Assembly (NCBI RefSeq): GCF_000203915.1
Contig: NC_008390.1
Span: forward strand, 682,001-746,000
Reading direction: 5' to 3'
Length of the DNA stretch: 64,000 nt
Origin: Burkholderia ambifaria AMMD
Lineage (GTDB): Bacteria; Pseudomonadota; Gammaproteobacteria; Burkholderiales; Burkholderiaceae
Positions 49,582 to 58,433 of the stretch are shown here, piece after piece. The notes below the pieces were generated by a model. The model worked only from the letters and a program-made list of their open reading frames with translations. It did not search any database and had not been told where the DNA came from. Numbering within the stretch: the stretch's first letter is position 1; each line of letters opens with the position of its first letter. Both the position numbers and the translations under genes were made by a program.

Positions 49582-50397
49582 TCAGAACGAATGTTCCGGG
49601 CCGGGGAACGAACTGTCCTTCACCGCGCGCACATAGGCTTCGACGGCCGCCTGGATGGTTGGCTGGCCCTGCATGAAGTCCTTCACGAAGCGCGGACGCT
49701 TGCCGGGGAAAATGCCGAGCATGTCGTGCAGCACGAGCACCTGGCCCGAGCAATCGGTGCCTGCGCCGATGCCGATCGTCGGAATCTTGAGCATGTGCGT
49801 GACTTCGGATGCGACGAGCGTCGGCACCGCTTCGAGCACGACGAGTTGCGCACCGGCATCCTCGACCGCGCGCGCGTCGCGCAGCAGTTGCGCGGCGCCG
49901 GCCTCGGTCTTGCCCTGTACCTTGAAGCCGCCGAACGCGTGCACCGACTGCGGCGTGAGGCCGACGTGCGCACACACGGGCACCGCACGCTCGACGAGGA
50001 AGCGGATCGTTTCGGCGAGCCACTCGCCGCCTTCGAGCTTGATCATCTGCGCACCGGCGCGCATCAGCTTCACGGCGCTCGCGAATGCCTCGGCCGGCGT
50101 GCCGTAGGTGCCGAACGGCAGGTCGGCGATGATCAGTGCGCGCGGCTGCGCACGCGCGACACAGGCGGTGTGGTACGCGATGTCGTCGAGCGACACGGGT
50201 AGCGTGGTCGTGTGGCCCTGCAGTACGTTGCCGAGCGAATCGCCGATCAGCAGCACGTCGACGCCCGAGCGGTCGAGCAGCGCGGCAAAGCTCGCGTCGT
50301 AGCAGGTGAGCATCGCGATCTTCTCGCCGGCATCGCGCATTGCCTGCAGCTTCGGCACCGTGACGGCAGGCCGGCTCGATTCCTGGAGATAGGTCAT
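49582..50397 (-). CDS. panB: 3-methyl-2-oxobutanoate hydroxymethyltransferase
   Basis: First step of pantothenate synthesis: hydroxymethylates ketoisovalerate to ketopantoate using methylene-tetrahydrofolate. The 271-residue TIM-barrel protein has [53 protein letters not shown] and the conserved Glu in LVVLEAVP. Last gene of the hda-HAD-pcnB-folK-dgk-panB run; panC is not adjacent here. Typical length and motifs. Confidence 0.95.
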   Translation of the reverse strand: MTYLQESSRPAVTVPKLQAMRDAGEKIAMLTCYDASFAALLDRSGVDVLLIGDSLGNVLQGHTTTLPVSLDDIAYHTACVARAQPRALIIADLPFGTYGTPAEAFASAVKLMRAGAQMIKLEGGEWLAETIRFLVERAVPVCAHVGLTPQSVHAFGGFKVQGKTEAGAAQLLRDARAVEDAGAQLVVLEAVPTLVASEVTHMLKIPTIGIGAGTDCSGQVLVLHDMLGIFPGKRPRFVKDFMQGQPTIQAAVEAYVRAVKDSSFPGPEHSF

Positions 50398-50439
50398 GGG
50401 AAATCCGGTTCGATGGTGAAAACGACAGGCGAGGACGCG

Positions 50440-51126
50440 TCAGCGCGTCGTCTCGCCCTTGACGAAAGATTCCTTGCGGCCGCGCATCGTCTCGATGCGC
50501 TCGATCAGCAGCGCGAGGTCTTCGGGGGAATCCTGCGGGTTCAGGTGTTCGGCTGCGACCGTCAGTACCGGCGTGCGGTCGTAGTGATAGAAGAATTCGT
50601 TGTATGCGTCGACGAGCGAGCGCAGGTACGCGTCGCTGATCTGCAGTTCCATCGGCAGCCCGCGCTTCTGGATGCGCGAGAACAGCACCTCGGGGCTCGC
50701 CTGCAGGTAGACGACGAGATCGGGCGCGGGCGCCTGCGGCACATCGAGGTGCGTCGCGATCGACCGATACAGCTGCCATTCGTCTTCCGGCAGGTTCAGC
50801 CGCGCGAAGATGTCGTTCTTCTGCGGCATGTAGTCGGCGACGACGGGCCGGCCCGTGTCGAGCGCGCCGATCAGTTCGCGCGCCTGCTGCGCGCGCTCCA
50901 GCGCGAACGACAGCTGCGCGGGCAGCGCGTAGCGCGCGGTGTCGCGGTAGAAGCGTTCGAGGAACGGGTTGTCCTGCGGGCGTTCGAGCAGCGCCTGCAT
51001 CGACCAGCGCTCGCCGAGCAAACGCGCGAGCGTCGTCTTGCCGACGCCGATCGGGCCTTCGATCACGAGATAGCGATGGGGGGCGCGCAGGTCGGGTGCG
51101 GTGACGGTCAGCGGAGTGGGGTTCAT
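50440..51126 (-). CDS. Deoxynucleoside kinase
   Basis: The 228-residue P-loop kinase has IEGPIGVGKTTLARLLGERW (Walker A), RYALPAQLSFALERAQQA, VVADYMPQKNDIFARLNLPE and the DLVVYLQASPEVLFSRIQKR / GLPMEL lid region, marking the dCK/dGK-like deoxynucleoside kinase family. Exact nucleoside preference (deoxyadenosine or deoxyguanosine) is not readable. The ATG overlaps the folK stop by 4 nt (ATGA), so the two are translationally coupled. Confidence 0.88.
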   Translation of the reverse strand: MNPTPLTVTAPDLRAPHRYLVIEGPIGVGKTTLARLLGERWSMQALLERPQDNPFLERFYRDTARYALPAQLSFALERAQQARELIGALDTGRPVVADYMPQKNDIFARLNLPEDEWQLYRSIATHLDVPQAPAPDLVVYLQASPEVLFSRIQKRGLPMELQISDAYLRSLVDAYNEFFYHYDRTPVLTVAAEHLNPQDSPEDLALLIERIETMRGRKESFVKGETTR

Positions 51127-51665
51127 GGGCAGCGGTTCTTGTCGGCGTCTGCGCCGGCGGCCAGGACTTTCTGCATCAGGCATTGACAGGTCTGCACCTT
51201 CTCGACGCGCTGGTCGGCGACGGCGGCGAGGAACGCATCGGCGCGGCCGCGCGCCGGGATGTCGAGCGCCGGCTCGATTTCGACGAGCGGCACGAGCGCG
51301 AAGGCGCGATCGGTGAGGCGCGGATGCGGGACGATCAGGTCGGGTTCGTCGATCGAGTCGGTGCCGAACAGCAGGATGTCGAGGTCGAGCGTGCGCGGCG
51401 CGTTGCGATACGGGCGCTCGCGCCCGAAGTGATGTTCGATCTTCTGGCAGAGCGCGAGCAGCTCCCGGGCCGACAGCGTCGTGTCGAGCTTGACGACGCA
51501 GTTGTAGTAATCGTCGCCGCCCGCCTCGAAGGGCGCCGTGCGATACAGGCTCGACTTGCCGAGGATCGAGATGGTGCGCTGCTGCGCAAGACACACCACC
51601 GCGTCCTTCAGGGTCTGGCGTGCATCGCCGAGATTCGCCCCCAGTCCGATATATGCAACCGTCAT
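51123..51665 (-). CDS. folK: 2-amino-4-hydroxy-6-hydroxymethyldihydropteridine pyrophosphokinase
   Basis: Activates the pterin with pyrophosphate for dihydropteroate synthesis. The 180-residue protein has AYIGLGANLGDARQTLKDAV, SSLYRTAPFE, FGRERPYRNAPRTLDLDILL (the HPPK signature with catalytic Asp residues) and VPHPRLTDRAFALVPLVEI. It lies 35 bp after pcnB and overlaps the downstream kinase, the usual pcnB-folK arrangement. Confidence 0.95.
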   Translation of the reverse strand: MTVAYIGLGANLGDARQTLKDAVVCLAQQRTISILGKSSLYRTAPFEAGGDDYYNCVVKLDTTLSARELLALCQKIEHHFGRERPYRNAPRTLDLDILLFGTDSIDEPDLIVPHPRLTDRAFALVPLVEIEPALDIPARGRADAFLAAVADQRVEKVQTCQCLMQKVLAAGADADKNRCP

Positions 51666-51700
51666 GGCATCACTTCCTACGTCGTTCGCCGGCGAGCGCG

Positions 51701-53248
51701 TCAGTCGTCGGAACCGCTCGCGGTACCGCCCGCGGTGTCCGGCGCCTGCTCGGCTGCGCCTTCGTCCGGCTTGCGGTTTCGCACACCACCGCGGCGGCGC
51801 CGCTTGCGGGGCGATTTTTCCTTCGAGCCGCCCTGCGTGAGGAGTGCCTCACGAGCGGCTGCGTCGCCTTCGATGAAATCCGTCCACCACTGGCCGACAG
51901 CTGCTTCCAGCTCGCCGGATTCGCAGCGTAACAGGAGGAAATCATACCCCGCTCTAAACCTTTGGTGTTCCAGCAGCCGCATCGCGCTGCGGCCCGAGCG
52001 TTTTTCGAGGCGCAACTGCAGCCCCCAGATTTCGCGCATGTCGGCCGAGTAGCGCTTGTGGATCGCGAGCTTCTCGGTCTGCATGTCGATCACGTCGTCC
52101 ATCGCGCGATGGAGCGCCGGCACCGGGATTTCGCCTTCGGCCGTGTATTGTTCGAAGCGCTGGCGCATGTCGTGCCACAGCAGCGTCGCGAACAGGAAGC
52201 CCGGCGACACCGTCTTGCCGGCGCGCACGCGCGCGTCGGTGTTGTTCAGCGCGAGCGTGATGAACTTCTCGCCCTGCGGCTGTTCGAGCACGACGTCGAG
52301 GAGCGGCAGCAGCCCGTGGTGCAGGCCTTCCTTGCGTAGACGCTGCAGGCATGCGAGCGCCTGGCCCGACAGCAGCAGCTTCAGCATTTCGTCGAACAGG
52401 CGCGCGGCCGGCACGTTGTTGATCAGGTCGGCCAACGCGTTGATCGGCTCGCGCGTGTGCGTCTCGATCTCGAAGCCGAGCTTCGCCGCGAAGCGCACCA
52501 CGCGCAGCATCCGCACCGGATCCTCGCGATAGCGCGTGGCCGGATCGCCGATCATCCGCAGCAGGCGGGCGCGGATGTCGGCCATCCCGTCGTGGTAGTC
52601 GAGCACCGTCTGCGTCGACGGGTCGTAGTACATCGCGTTGATCGTGAAGTCGCGGCGCGCGGCGTCTTCGTGCTGCTCGCCCCAGACGTTGTCGCGCAGC
52701 ACGCGGCCGCTTGCATCCACCGCATGCGTGCGGCGATCGAGTTCGTCGCGCTTCAGCCGCTTCGGCGGCTCGGCCGCGGCGGCTTCGGGCGGCGCGTCGA
52801 CCATGGCGCGGAACGTCGACACCTCGATCAATTCCTGGCCGAACTGCACATGGACGATCTGGAAGCGGCGGCCGATCAGGCGCGCACGGCGGAACAGGCG
52901 CTGCACCTCGGTCGGCGTCGCGTCGGTCGCGACGTCGAAGTCCTTCGGCGCGATGCCGAGCAGCAGGTCGCGCACCGCGCCGCCGACGATGAACGCGCGA
53001 AAACCCGCCTGCTGCAGCGTGTCGGTCACGCGCACCGCGTTCCGCGAGATCAGCGATGGATCGATCTGATGCACGCTGGCCGGCACGACGGTCGGTTCGT
53101 GATTGCTGCGCGTTTTTTTTGCAGCGCTGCCGCGGCTACCCTTCGCGGGGCGCGGAGCGGGGGCCGTTTCGACGGCGGGCGCCTCGACGGGTGACGTTTG
53201 TTCGGCATCGTCCTGGCCGAGCAGCTTGCGAATGAATTTTTTGATCAC
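51701..53248 (-). CDS. pcnB: Poly(A) polymerase I
   Basis: Polyadenylates RNA 3' ends to promote decay. The 515-residue protein begins at GTG (IKKFIRKLLGQDDAEQTSPV) 5 nt after the preceding gene's stop, with a charged spacer, then the nucleotidyltransferase core GFRAFIVGGAVRDLLLGIAP and KDFDVATDATPTEVQRLFRR carrying the metal Asp pair, an RNA-binding domain, and a basic tail (GSKEKSPRKRRRRGGVRNRK). The poor ribosome-binding site fits translational coupling to the upstream gene. Confidence 0.94.
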   Translation of the reverse strand: MIKKFIRKLLGQDDAEQTSPVEAPAVETAPAPRPAKGSRGSAAKKTRSNHEPTVVPASVHQIDPSLISRNAVRVTDTLQQAGFRAFIVGGAVRDLLLGIAPKDFDVATDATPTEVQRLFRRARLIGRRFQIVHVQFGQELIEVSTFRAMVDAPPEAAAAEPPKRLKRDELDRRTHAVDASGRVLRDNVWGEQHEDAARRDFTINAMYYDPSTQTVLDYHDGMADIRARLLRMIGDPATRYREDPVRMLRVVRFAAKLGFEIETHTREPINALADLINNVPAARLFDEMLKLLLSGQALACLQRLRKEGLHHGLLPLLDVVLEQPQGEKFITLALNNTDARVRAGKTVSPGFLFATLLWHDMRQRFEQYTAEGEIPVPALHRAMDDVIDMQTEKLAIHKRYSADMREIWGLQLRLEKRSGRSAMRLLEHQRFRAGYDFLLLRCESGELEAAVGQWWTDFIEGDAAAREALLTQGGSKEKSPRKRRRRGGVRNRKPDEGAAEQAPDTAGGTASGSDD

Positions 53249-53253
53249 GACGT

Positions 53254-53931
53254 TCAGAAGAGATCCAGGATGCGCCAGCCGCGGTTGCTTGCATGCGCAC
53301 GCAGCGTGTCGTCGGGGTTGGTCGCGATCGGGTCGGTGACTTTCTCGAGCAACGGAATGTCGTTGTGCGAGTCGCTGTAGAAGTAGCTGTGTTCGAAGTC
53401 GTCCCAGTGCTTGCCGAGCGACGCGAGCCATGCTTCGGTGCGCACGATCTTGCCTTCGCGATAGCTCGGCGTGCCGGTCGGCCGGCCCGTGTACGGCGAG
53501 TCGGGGTGCCCGTCGGTCGTTTCGACCTCGCACGCGATCAGCGTGTCGACGCCGAACGCGGTCGCGATCGGACGCGTGATGAATTCGTTGGTCGCCGTCA
53601 CGACGCAGCACAGATCGCCGGCATCGACGTGCTTGCGCACGAGTTCGAGCGCGGCGGGCGTCATCGCGGGGCGGATCACCTCGTGCATGTACTGCTCGTG
53701 CCATTCGGCGAGCTGCGCGCGCGAGTACTTCGCGAGCGGCGTGAGCATCGCGCACAGATACGCATGGATGTCGAGCTTGCCGGCCTTGTAGTCGGCGAAG
53801 AACTGATCGTTCTGACGCGAGAAGCTTTCCGCGTCGACGATGCCGAGCTTCACCATGAAGCGACCCCATTCGTGGTCGCTATCGGTCGGGATCAGCGTGT
53901 GATCGAGGTCAAAGAGTGCCAGATTAGTCAT
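53254..53931 (-). CDS. HAD-superfamily IB phosphatase
   Basis: The 225-residue protein has motif I LALFDLDHTLIPTDSD (Asp nucleophile and +2 Asp), motif II VVTATN (Thr), and motif III/IV SYFYSDSHNDIPLLEKVTDP, as in the SerB-like HAD-IB branch. The small-molecule substrate is not evident; phosphoserine-like or histidinol phosphate are possibilities. It sits in the hda-pcnB operon with gaps of 11 and 5 nt, an order conserved in Burkholderiales. Confidence 0.88.
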   Translation of the reverse strand: MTNLALFDLDHTLIPTDSDHEWGRFMVKLGIVDAESFSRQNDQFFADYKAGKLDIHAYLCAMLTPLAKYSRAQLAEWHEQYMHEVIRPAMTPAALELVRKHVDAGDLCCVVTATNEFITRPIATAFGVDTLIACEVETTDGHPDSPYTGRPTGTPSYREGKIVRTEAWLASLGKHWDDFEHSYFYSDSHNDIPLLEKVTDPIATNPDDTLRAHASNRGWRILDLF

Positions 53932-53942
53932 GGATGCGCATT

Positions 53943-54686
53943 TTACTCGAAGCGGTTGGGGCCTGTGCCGGGCGGTGCGATGTCGTCGCCGGGGCGCGCC
54001 AGCATCCGGCGCAGCAAGGGCAGCGTGACGGCGCGTTTCTGCTCGAGCGAGAAGCGGTCGAGCGCGTCGAGCAGCGCCATCAGGCTCGGCATGTCGCGGC
54101 GGAAATGGGTCAGCAGGTACGCGGCGATGTCGTCGGTGAGCGCGATCCCGCGCTCCTTGGCCGCGAGCTTCAGCACGGCGATCTTGCCGGCGTCGGACGG
54201 CGGCGACAGATGGAACACGAGCCCCCAGCCGAGGCGCGTGCGCAGATCCTCGCGCACGTCGAGCGCGAGCGGCGCCGCGGGACCGGCCGCGACGAACGCG
54301 CTCGACGGGTGCGCGCGGACCTCGTTGAATAGGTTGAACAGCGCGACCTGCTGCGTGTCGCTCATCCGGTCGCAGTCGTCGATCGCGTAGATGCCGATGC
54401 GCGGGTCGAACGTGAACGCGCCGAGCGGGCTCTGCGGCGTCAGGTAGCGCGCGTAGCCGTACGACGCGTCGCTCACGAGCGCCTGCAGCAAGTGGGTGCG
54501 GCCGCTGCCGGGCTCGCCCCAGATGTAGAACGACCGGTCCGGCACGGGCCCCGCCGCGAGCGCGAGGTCGAGCTTCTGAAGCCGCGAGATGAGCTCGTCG
54601 TTCTCTTCATTCATGATGAAGTTGTCGAACGTGGCGGGCGGCGGCGTGCCGAGATCGAGCGTCAGTTGACGGGACACAACAGTCAC
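53943..54686 (-). CDS. hda: DnaA regulatory inactivator Hda
   Basis: AAA+ homologue of DnaA that, with the loaded beta clamp, stimulates DnaA-ATP hydrolysis. The 247-residue reading uses GTG (TVVSRQLTLDLGTPPPATFD); QLTLDLG is a beta-clamp-binding motif, and GEPGSGRTHLLQAL is the P-loop with Arg in place of Lys as in other Hda proteins. IGIYAIDDCDRM is Walker B. A second GTG three codons later is also possible. Divergent from purM. Confidence 0.92.
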   Translation of the reverse strand: MTVVSRQLTLDLGTPPPATFDNFIMNEENDELISRLQKLDLALAAGPVPDRSFYIWGEPGSGRTHLLQALVSDASYGYARYLTPQSPLGAFTFDPRIGIYAIDDCDRMSDTQQVALFNLFNEVRAHPSSAFVAAGPAAPLALDVREDLRTRLGWGLVFHLSPPSDAGKIAVLKLAAKERGIALTDDIAAYLLTHFRRDMPSLMALLDALDRFSLEQKRAVTLPLLRRMLARPGDDIAPPGTGPNRFE

Positions 54687-54924
54687 AATGCGGGTCGGTT
54701 GATGAAACGCGCGCCGTACGCCGGGCACGCGCGAGGGGCTGCTCCGGTGCCTGCACACGCGGCCGCACGCACGGCGGCACGCGGGTTTCGGCGCGGCTCG
54801 CGGAGCGATGAAAACGGGGACGTGTCGACCAAGATGCAATCCCTGACGATTCGGTGCTGGGAATTCCGGCCAACGGGCCGGCTTCGGGTAAAATCGCATT
54901 TTACCGACCTTCTCGCATTCCCCC

Positions 54925-55980
54925 ATGAATCCTCCGAAATCCGCTCCCGACGCTCAGGGTCTGTCCTACCGCGACGCAGGCGTCGACATCGACGCTGGCG
55001 ACGCGCTCATCGACAAGATCAAGCCTTTTGCGAAGAAAACCCTGCGCGACGGCGTGCTCGGCGGCATCGGCGGGTTCGGCGCGCTGTTCGAAGTGCCGAA
55101 GAAGTACAAGGAGCCCGTGCTCGTGTCGGGCACCGACGGCGTGGGCACCAAGCTCAAGCTGGCGTTTCATCTGAACAAACACGACACCGTCGGCCAGGAT
55201 CTCGTCGCGATGAGCGTGAACGACATCCTCGTGCAGGGCGCCGAGCCGCTGTTCTTCCTCGACTACTTCGCGTGCGGCAAGCTCGACGTCGACACGGCCG
55301 CCACGGTCGTCAAGGGCATCGCGCACGGCTGCGAACTGTCGGGCTGCGCGCTGATCGGCGGCGAGACGGCCGAAATGCCGGGCATGTACCCGGACGGCGA
55401 ATACGACCTGGCCGGTTTCGCGGTCGGCGCGGTCGAGAAGAGCAAGATCATCGACGGCAGCACGATCGCCGAAGGCGACGTGGTGCTCGGCCTCGCATCG
55501 AGCGGCATCCACTCGAACGGCTTCTCGCTCGTGCGCAAGATCATCGAGCGCGCGAACCCCGACCTGTCGGCCGATTTCCACGGCCGCTCGCTGGCCGACA
55601 CGCTGATGGCGCCGACGCGCATCTACGTGAAGCCGCTGCTCGCGCTGATGCAGAAGCTGCCGGTGAAGGGCATGGCCCACATCACCGGTGGCGGCCTCGT
55701 CGAGAACATTCCGCGCGTGCTGCGCGAAGGCCTCACCGCCGAGCTCGACCAGAACGCATGGCCGCTGCCGCCGCTGTTCAAGTGGCTGCAGGAGCACGGC
55801 GGCGTCGCCGACGCGGAAATGCATCGCGTGTTCAACTGCGGGATCGGCATGGCGGTGATCGTGTCGGCGGCGGATGCCGACGCGGCGATCGCCGACCTGA
55901 CGGCCGCCGGCGAACAGGTGTGGAAGATCGGCACCGTGCGTGCGAGCCGCGAAGGCGAGGCGCAGACGGTCGTGGTCTGA
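54925..55980 (+). CDS. purM: Phosphoribosylformylglycinamidine cyclo-ligase
   Basis: Fifth step of purine synthesis, forming aminoimidazole ribotide. The 351-residue protein has [30 protein letters not shown], the [24 protein letters not shown] stretch (here [20 protein letters not shown]), [20 protein letters not shown] and [15 protein letters not shown]. Followed after 27 bp by a strong terminator. Confidence 0.97.
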   Translation: MNPPKSAPDAQGLSYRDAGVDIDAGDALIDKIKPFAKKTLRDGVLGGIGGFGALFEVPKKYKEPVLVSGTDGVGTKLKLAFHLNKHDTVGQDLVAMSVNDILVQGAEPLFFLDYFACGKLDVDTAATVVKGIAHGCELSGCALIGGETAEMPGMYPDGEYDLAGFAVGAVEKSKIIDGSTIAEGDVVLGLASSGIHSNGFSLVRKIIERANPDLSADFHGRSLADTLMAPTRIYVKPLLALMQKLPVKGMAHITGGGLVENIPRVLREGLTAELDQNAWPLPPLFKWLQEHGGVADAEMHRVFNCGIGMAVIVSAADADAAIADLTAAGEQVWKIGTVRASREGEAQTVVV

Positions 55981-56006
55981 CGCACCGCACGCAGGATGCA
56001 GCAACG

Positions 56007-56041
56007 AAAGCCGCCCGGAGTCGATCCGGGCGGCTTTTTTT
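56007..56041 (+). terminator. Intrinsic terminator after purM
   Basis: A 13-bp stem AAAGCCGCCCGGA / TCCGGGCGGCTTT (56007-56019 with 56025-56037) continues into a T-run to 56041. The SnoaL-like gene starts 47 nt later, so it needs its own promoter or read-through. Confidence 0.9.
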
Positions 56042-56087
56042 CTGGCGCGGGCAGGCATGTCGGCGCGCCCCCGAAGGAGGAACGACG

Positions 56088-56483
56088 ATGACCGAAGACG
56101 AACGCGCGATTCGCGAGCTGGTGGAAACCTGGTTCGTGTCGAGCCGGCGCGGCGATCTGGCGACCGTGCTCGACCTGATCGCCGACGACGCGATTTTCAT
56201 GGTGGCCGGCAAGCCGCCGTTCGACAAGGCGGCATTCGCGGCCGCGTCGCGCGACGCGAACGCGGCGGCCGGCAACGGGCCGAAGGTCGATGGCCGCTAC
56301 CGGATCGACGAACTGCGCGTGATGGGCGACTGGGCGTACCTGCGCAATTTCATCGAGATCGACGTGACGCCGCCGGGCGGCGACACCGTGCGCCGCTCGG
56401 GCCATACGCTGACGATCTTCCGCAAGTCGGATGGCCGCTGGCAGCTCACGCGCGACGCGAATCTCGTGACGCCTGCGCAGTGA
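56088..56483 (+). CDS. SnoaL/SgcJ-like NTF2-fold protein
   Basis: The 131-residue protein starts MTEDERAIRELVETWFVSSR with GAAGGAGG 7 nt upstream. DLATVLDLIADDAIFMVAGK, RYRIDELRVMGDWAYLRNFI and RRSGHTLTIFRKSDGRWQLT outline the cone-shaped NTF2-like fold of the SnoaL/SgcJ/EcaC group. Such proteins may be small enzymes or ligand binders; no catalytic assignment is possible. It lies between purM and tetA, convergent with tetA, in what may be an accessory insert. Confidence 0.85.
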   Translation: MTEDERAIRELVETWFVSSRRGDLATVLDLIADDAIFMVAGKPPFDKAAFAAASRDANAAAGNGPKVDGRYRIDELRVMGDWAYLRNFIEIDVTPPGGDTVRRSGHTLTIFRKSDGRWQLTRDANLVTPAQ

Positions 56484-56522
56484 GCGAGGTGGCGTGAGCG
56501 CTTCCGGGCGGCCGGCCGCCGG

Positions 56523-57725
56523 TCACGTGGACGGCCGCGGGGCGCTCGTCGGGCGCGCGCCCGCCAGCAACGGCGGCACCAGCAGATAGAGCAGCGCCGC
56601 CGCGGCCCATACGAGCCCCGGCCACGTGCCGCGGGTGGCCGCGTAGGTTGTCGTGACAACAAGCGGCCCGGCGACGCCGATCAGGCTCGCCACGCTCGCG
56701 AGCGTGCCCTGCAGTTCGCCCTGTCGGGCATCGTCGACCTGACGCGCGAGCATCGCCTGCAACGCCGGCAGCGTCATGCCGCCCGCGGCGAACAGCGGCA
56801 GCAGCGCGAACGGCACCCATGCGGCCGTCGCGAACGCGATCACCACCAGCCCGAGCGCGTCGCCCGCGAGACCCAGCGCGAGTGCGCGGCGCTCGCCGAG
56901 CCGTGCGATCAGCGGCCCGATCGCGAAGGCCTGCGCGAGCGCGTGGCACGCGCCGTAGCCGGCGAGCGACAGCCCGGCGACCGGCGTGGACCAGCCGAAA
57001 TGCTCCTGGCCGTACAGAATCCACAGCGTCGCGGGCGCCTGCGACACCAGCGCGACGATCACGTAGATGCCGATCAGCGGGCCGAGCGCGGGCGCGCCGC
57101 TCAGCCGGCGCATGCCGGCGAACGGGTTGAGCGTGGCGAGCCCGCGACTTTCCCGGGCTGCGCGCGGACGCGATTCTGGCAGCGCGCGCCACACGAGCGC
57201 GAGGTTCAGCGCATTGAGGAGCGCTGCCGCGACGAACGGCGCGCGCAGGTGCAGCGCGCCGAACAACCCGCCGATCAGCGGGCCCGCTATGAAGCCGACG
57301 CCCATCATCGCGCCGAGCTGGCCGAAGCGCCGTGCGCGGTCGGGTTCGGCCGTGACGTCGGTCACGTATGCGGTTGCGACCGCGACGTTCGCGCCGGTGA
57401 TGCCGGCGATCAGCCGCCCGACGTAAAGCCACGCCAGCGTCGGTGCGAGCGCCATCAGCAAGTAGTCGAGCGCGGCGCCCGCAAGCGACGCGAGCAGCAC
57501 GGGCCGCCGGCCGAAGCGGTCGCTCAGCGTGCCGAGCAGCGGCGCGCACAGGAACTGGGCGAACGCGTAGAGCGCGAGGAGGATCCCGTAGTGGGTGTCG
57601 GTGCTGCCGGCCCCCGCGAGTGCGCGGAGCAGCCCGGGGAGGATCGGCATCACGATCCCGACGCCGATCGCGTCGAGCAATACCGTGGCGAGGATGGCAA
57701 TCAGGGATGGATTCAAGGCGACCAC
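56523..57725 (-). CDS. Tet(A)-like major facilitator drug efflux transporter
   Basis: The 400-residue 12-helix MFS drug/H+ antiporter is closely similar to class A/B tetracycline pumps: LLDAIGVGIVMPILPGLLRA (helix 1), motif A LGTLSDRFGRRPVLLASLAG, LDYLLMALAPTLAWLYVGRL with the membrane Asp, and GFIAGPLIGGLFG. A GTG start is used; a TTG four codons in is an alternative. Divergent from a TetR with two tet operators, one covering its start codon. High-GC codon use equals neighbours, so it is long resident. Tetracycline is the expected but untested substrate. Confidence 0.88.
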   Translation of the reverse strand: MVALNPSLIAILATVLLDAIGVGIVMPILPGLLRALAGAGSTDTHYGILLALYAFAQFLCAPLLGTLSDRFGRRPVLLASLAGAALDYLLMALAPTLAWLYVGRLIAGITGANVAVATAYVTDVTAEPDRARRFGQLGAMMGVGFIAGPLIGGLFGALHLRAPFVAAALLNALNLALVWRALPESRPRAARESRGLATLNPFAGMRRLSGAPALGPLIGIYVIVALVSQAPATLWILYGQEHFGWSTPVAGLSLAGYGACHALAQAFAIGPLIARLGERRALALGLAGDALGLVVIAFATAAWVPFALLPLFAAGGMTLPALQAMLARQVDDARQGELQGTLASVASLIGVAGPLVVTTTYAATRGTWPGLVWAAAALLYLLVPPLLAGARPTSAPRPST

Positions 57726-57742
57726 TCTATCGGTGATAGAGT
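57724..57742. promoter_or_regulatory. tet operator O1-like site at the efflux-gene start
   Basis: ACTCTATCGGTGATAGAGT is a perfect palindrome around a 3-bp centre and matches the Tn10 tetO1 sequence as I know it (ACTCTATCATTGATAGAGT) except at the centre. It overlaps the efflux-gene GTG. Confidence 0.85.
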
Positions 57743-57761
57743 GACGATTATTCCATAGTTT

Positions 57762-57780
57762 TCCCTATCGGTGATAGAGA
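57762..57780. promoter_or_regulatory. tet operator O2-like site at the tetR start
   Basis: TCCCTATCGGTGATAGAGA differs from the Tn10 tetO2 sequence as I know it (TCCCTATCAGTGATAGAGA) by one base. Its last base is the A of the tetR ATG, so repressor bound here would also cover the translation start region. Operator centres are 38 bp apart. Confidence 0.85.
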
Positions 57781-58415
57781 TGAAGGACACGAGTACGCGG
57801 CTGACGCGCGACACGGTGATGCGCGCGGCGCTCGATCTGCTGAACGAGGTCGGTATCGACGGGCTGTCGACGCGCCGGCTCGCGGAGCGGCTCGGCGTGC
57901 AGTCGCCGACGCTGTACTGGCACTTCCGGAACAAGGCCGAACTGCTCGACGCGATGGCCGAGGCGATCATGCTCGAGCGCCACGGCGCGTCGCTGCCGCG
58001 GCCGGGCGACACATGGGATGCGTGGCTTCTCGAGAATGCGCGCGGTTTCCGTCGCGCGCTGCTCGCCTATCGCGACGGCGCGCGCCTGCATGCCGGTACG
58101 CGGCCGCGCACGCTGCATTTCGATTCGATTGAACGAAAGGTGGCGTTGCTGGCCGACGCGGGCTTTGCGCCGGACGAAGCGGTCGACGTGATGTATGCGC
58201 TCGGCCGCTTCGTGGTCGGTTGGGTGCTGGAAGAGCAGGCGGAAGCGGAGCGCGAAACCGACACGACGCTGCCTGACACGGCCGAGCATCCGCTCCTCGC
58301 GCAGGGCTGGACTGCGCTGCGCGAGCGTGGCGGCGACGAAGCGTTCGAGCGTGGCGTTGCGTTGATCGTTGATGGTGCGCGTGCGCGTCTGGCGGCGCGC
58401 CAGCGCGGCGGTTGA
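57780..58415 (+). CDS. TetR-family tetracycline-type repressor
   Basis: The 211-residue repressor aligns along its length with Tn10-type TetR: the helix-turn-helix region ALDLLNEVGIDGLSTRRLAE and LGVQSPTLYWHFRNKAELLD, and the ligand domain FRRALLAYRDGARLHAGTRP. Tetracycline-contact equivalents His68, Asn86, Phe90, His104, Arg108 and Pro109 are kept, but the Mg-coordinating His139 equivalent is Arg143 (ALGRFVVGWVLEEQ). The ATG at 57780 is used; a GTG three codons earlier lies inside the operator. Regulates itself and the efflux pump. Confidence 0.9.
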   Translation: MKDTSTRLTRDTVMRAALDLLNEVGIDGLSTRRLAERLGVQSPTLYWHFRNKAELLDAMAEAIMLERHGASLPRPGDTWDAWLLENARGFRRALLAYRDGARLHAGTRPRTLHFDSIERKVALLADAGFAPDEAVDVMYALGRFVVGWVLEEQAEAERETDTTLPDTAEHPLLAQGWTALRERGGDEAFERGVALIVDGARARLAARQRGG

Positions 58416-58433
58416 TCCGCGCCCGCGCTCGGC

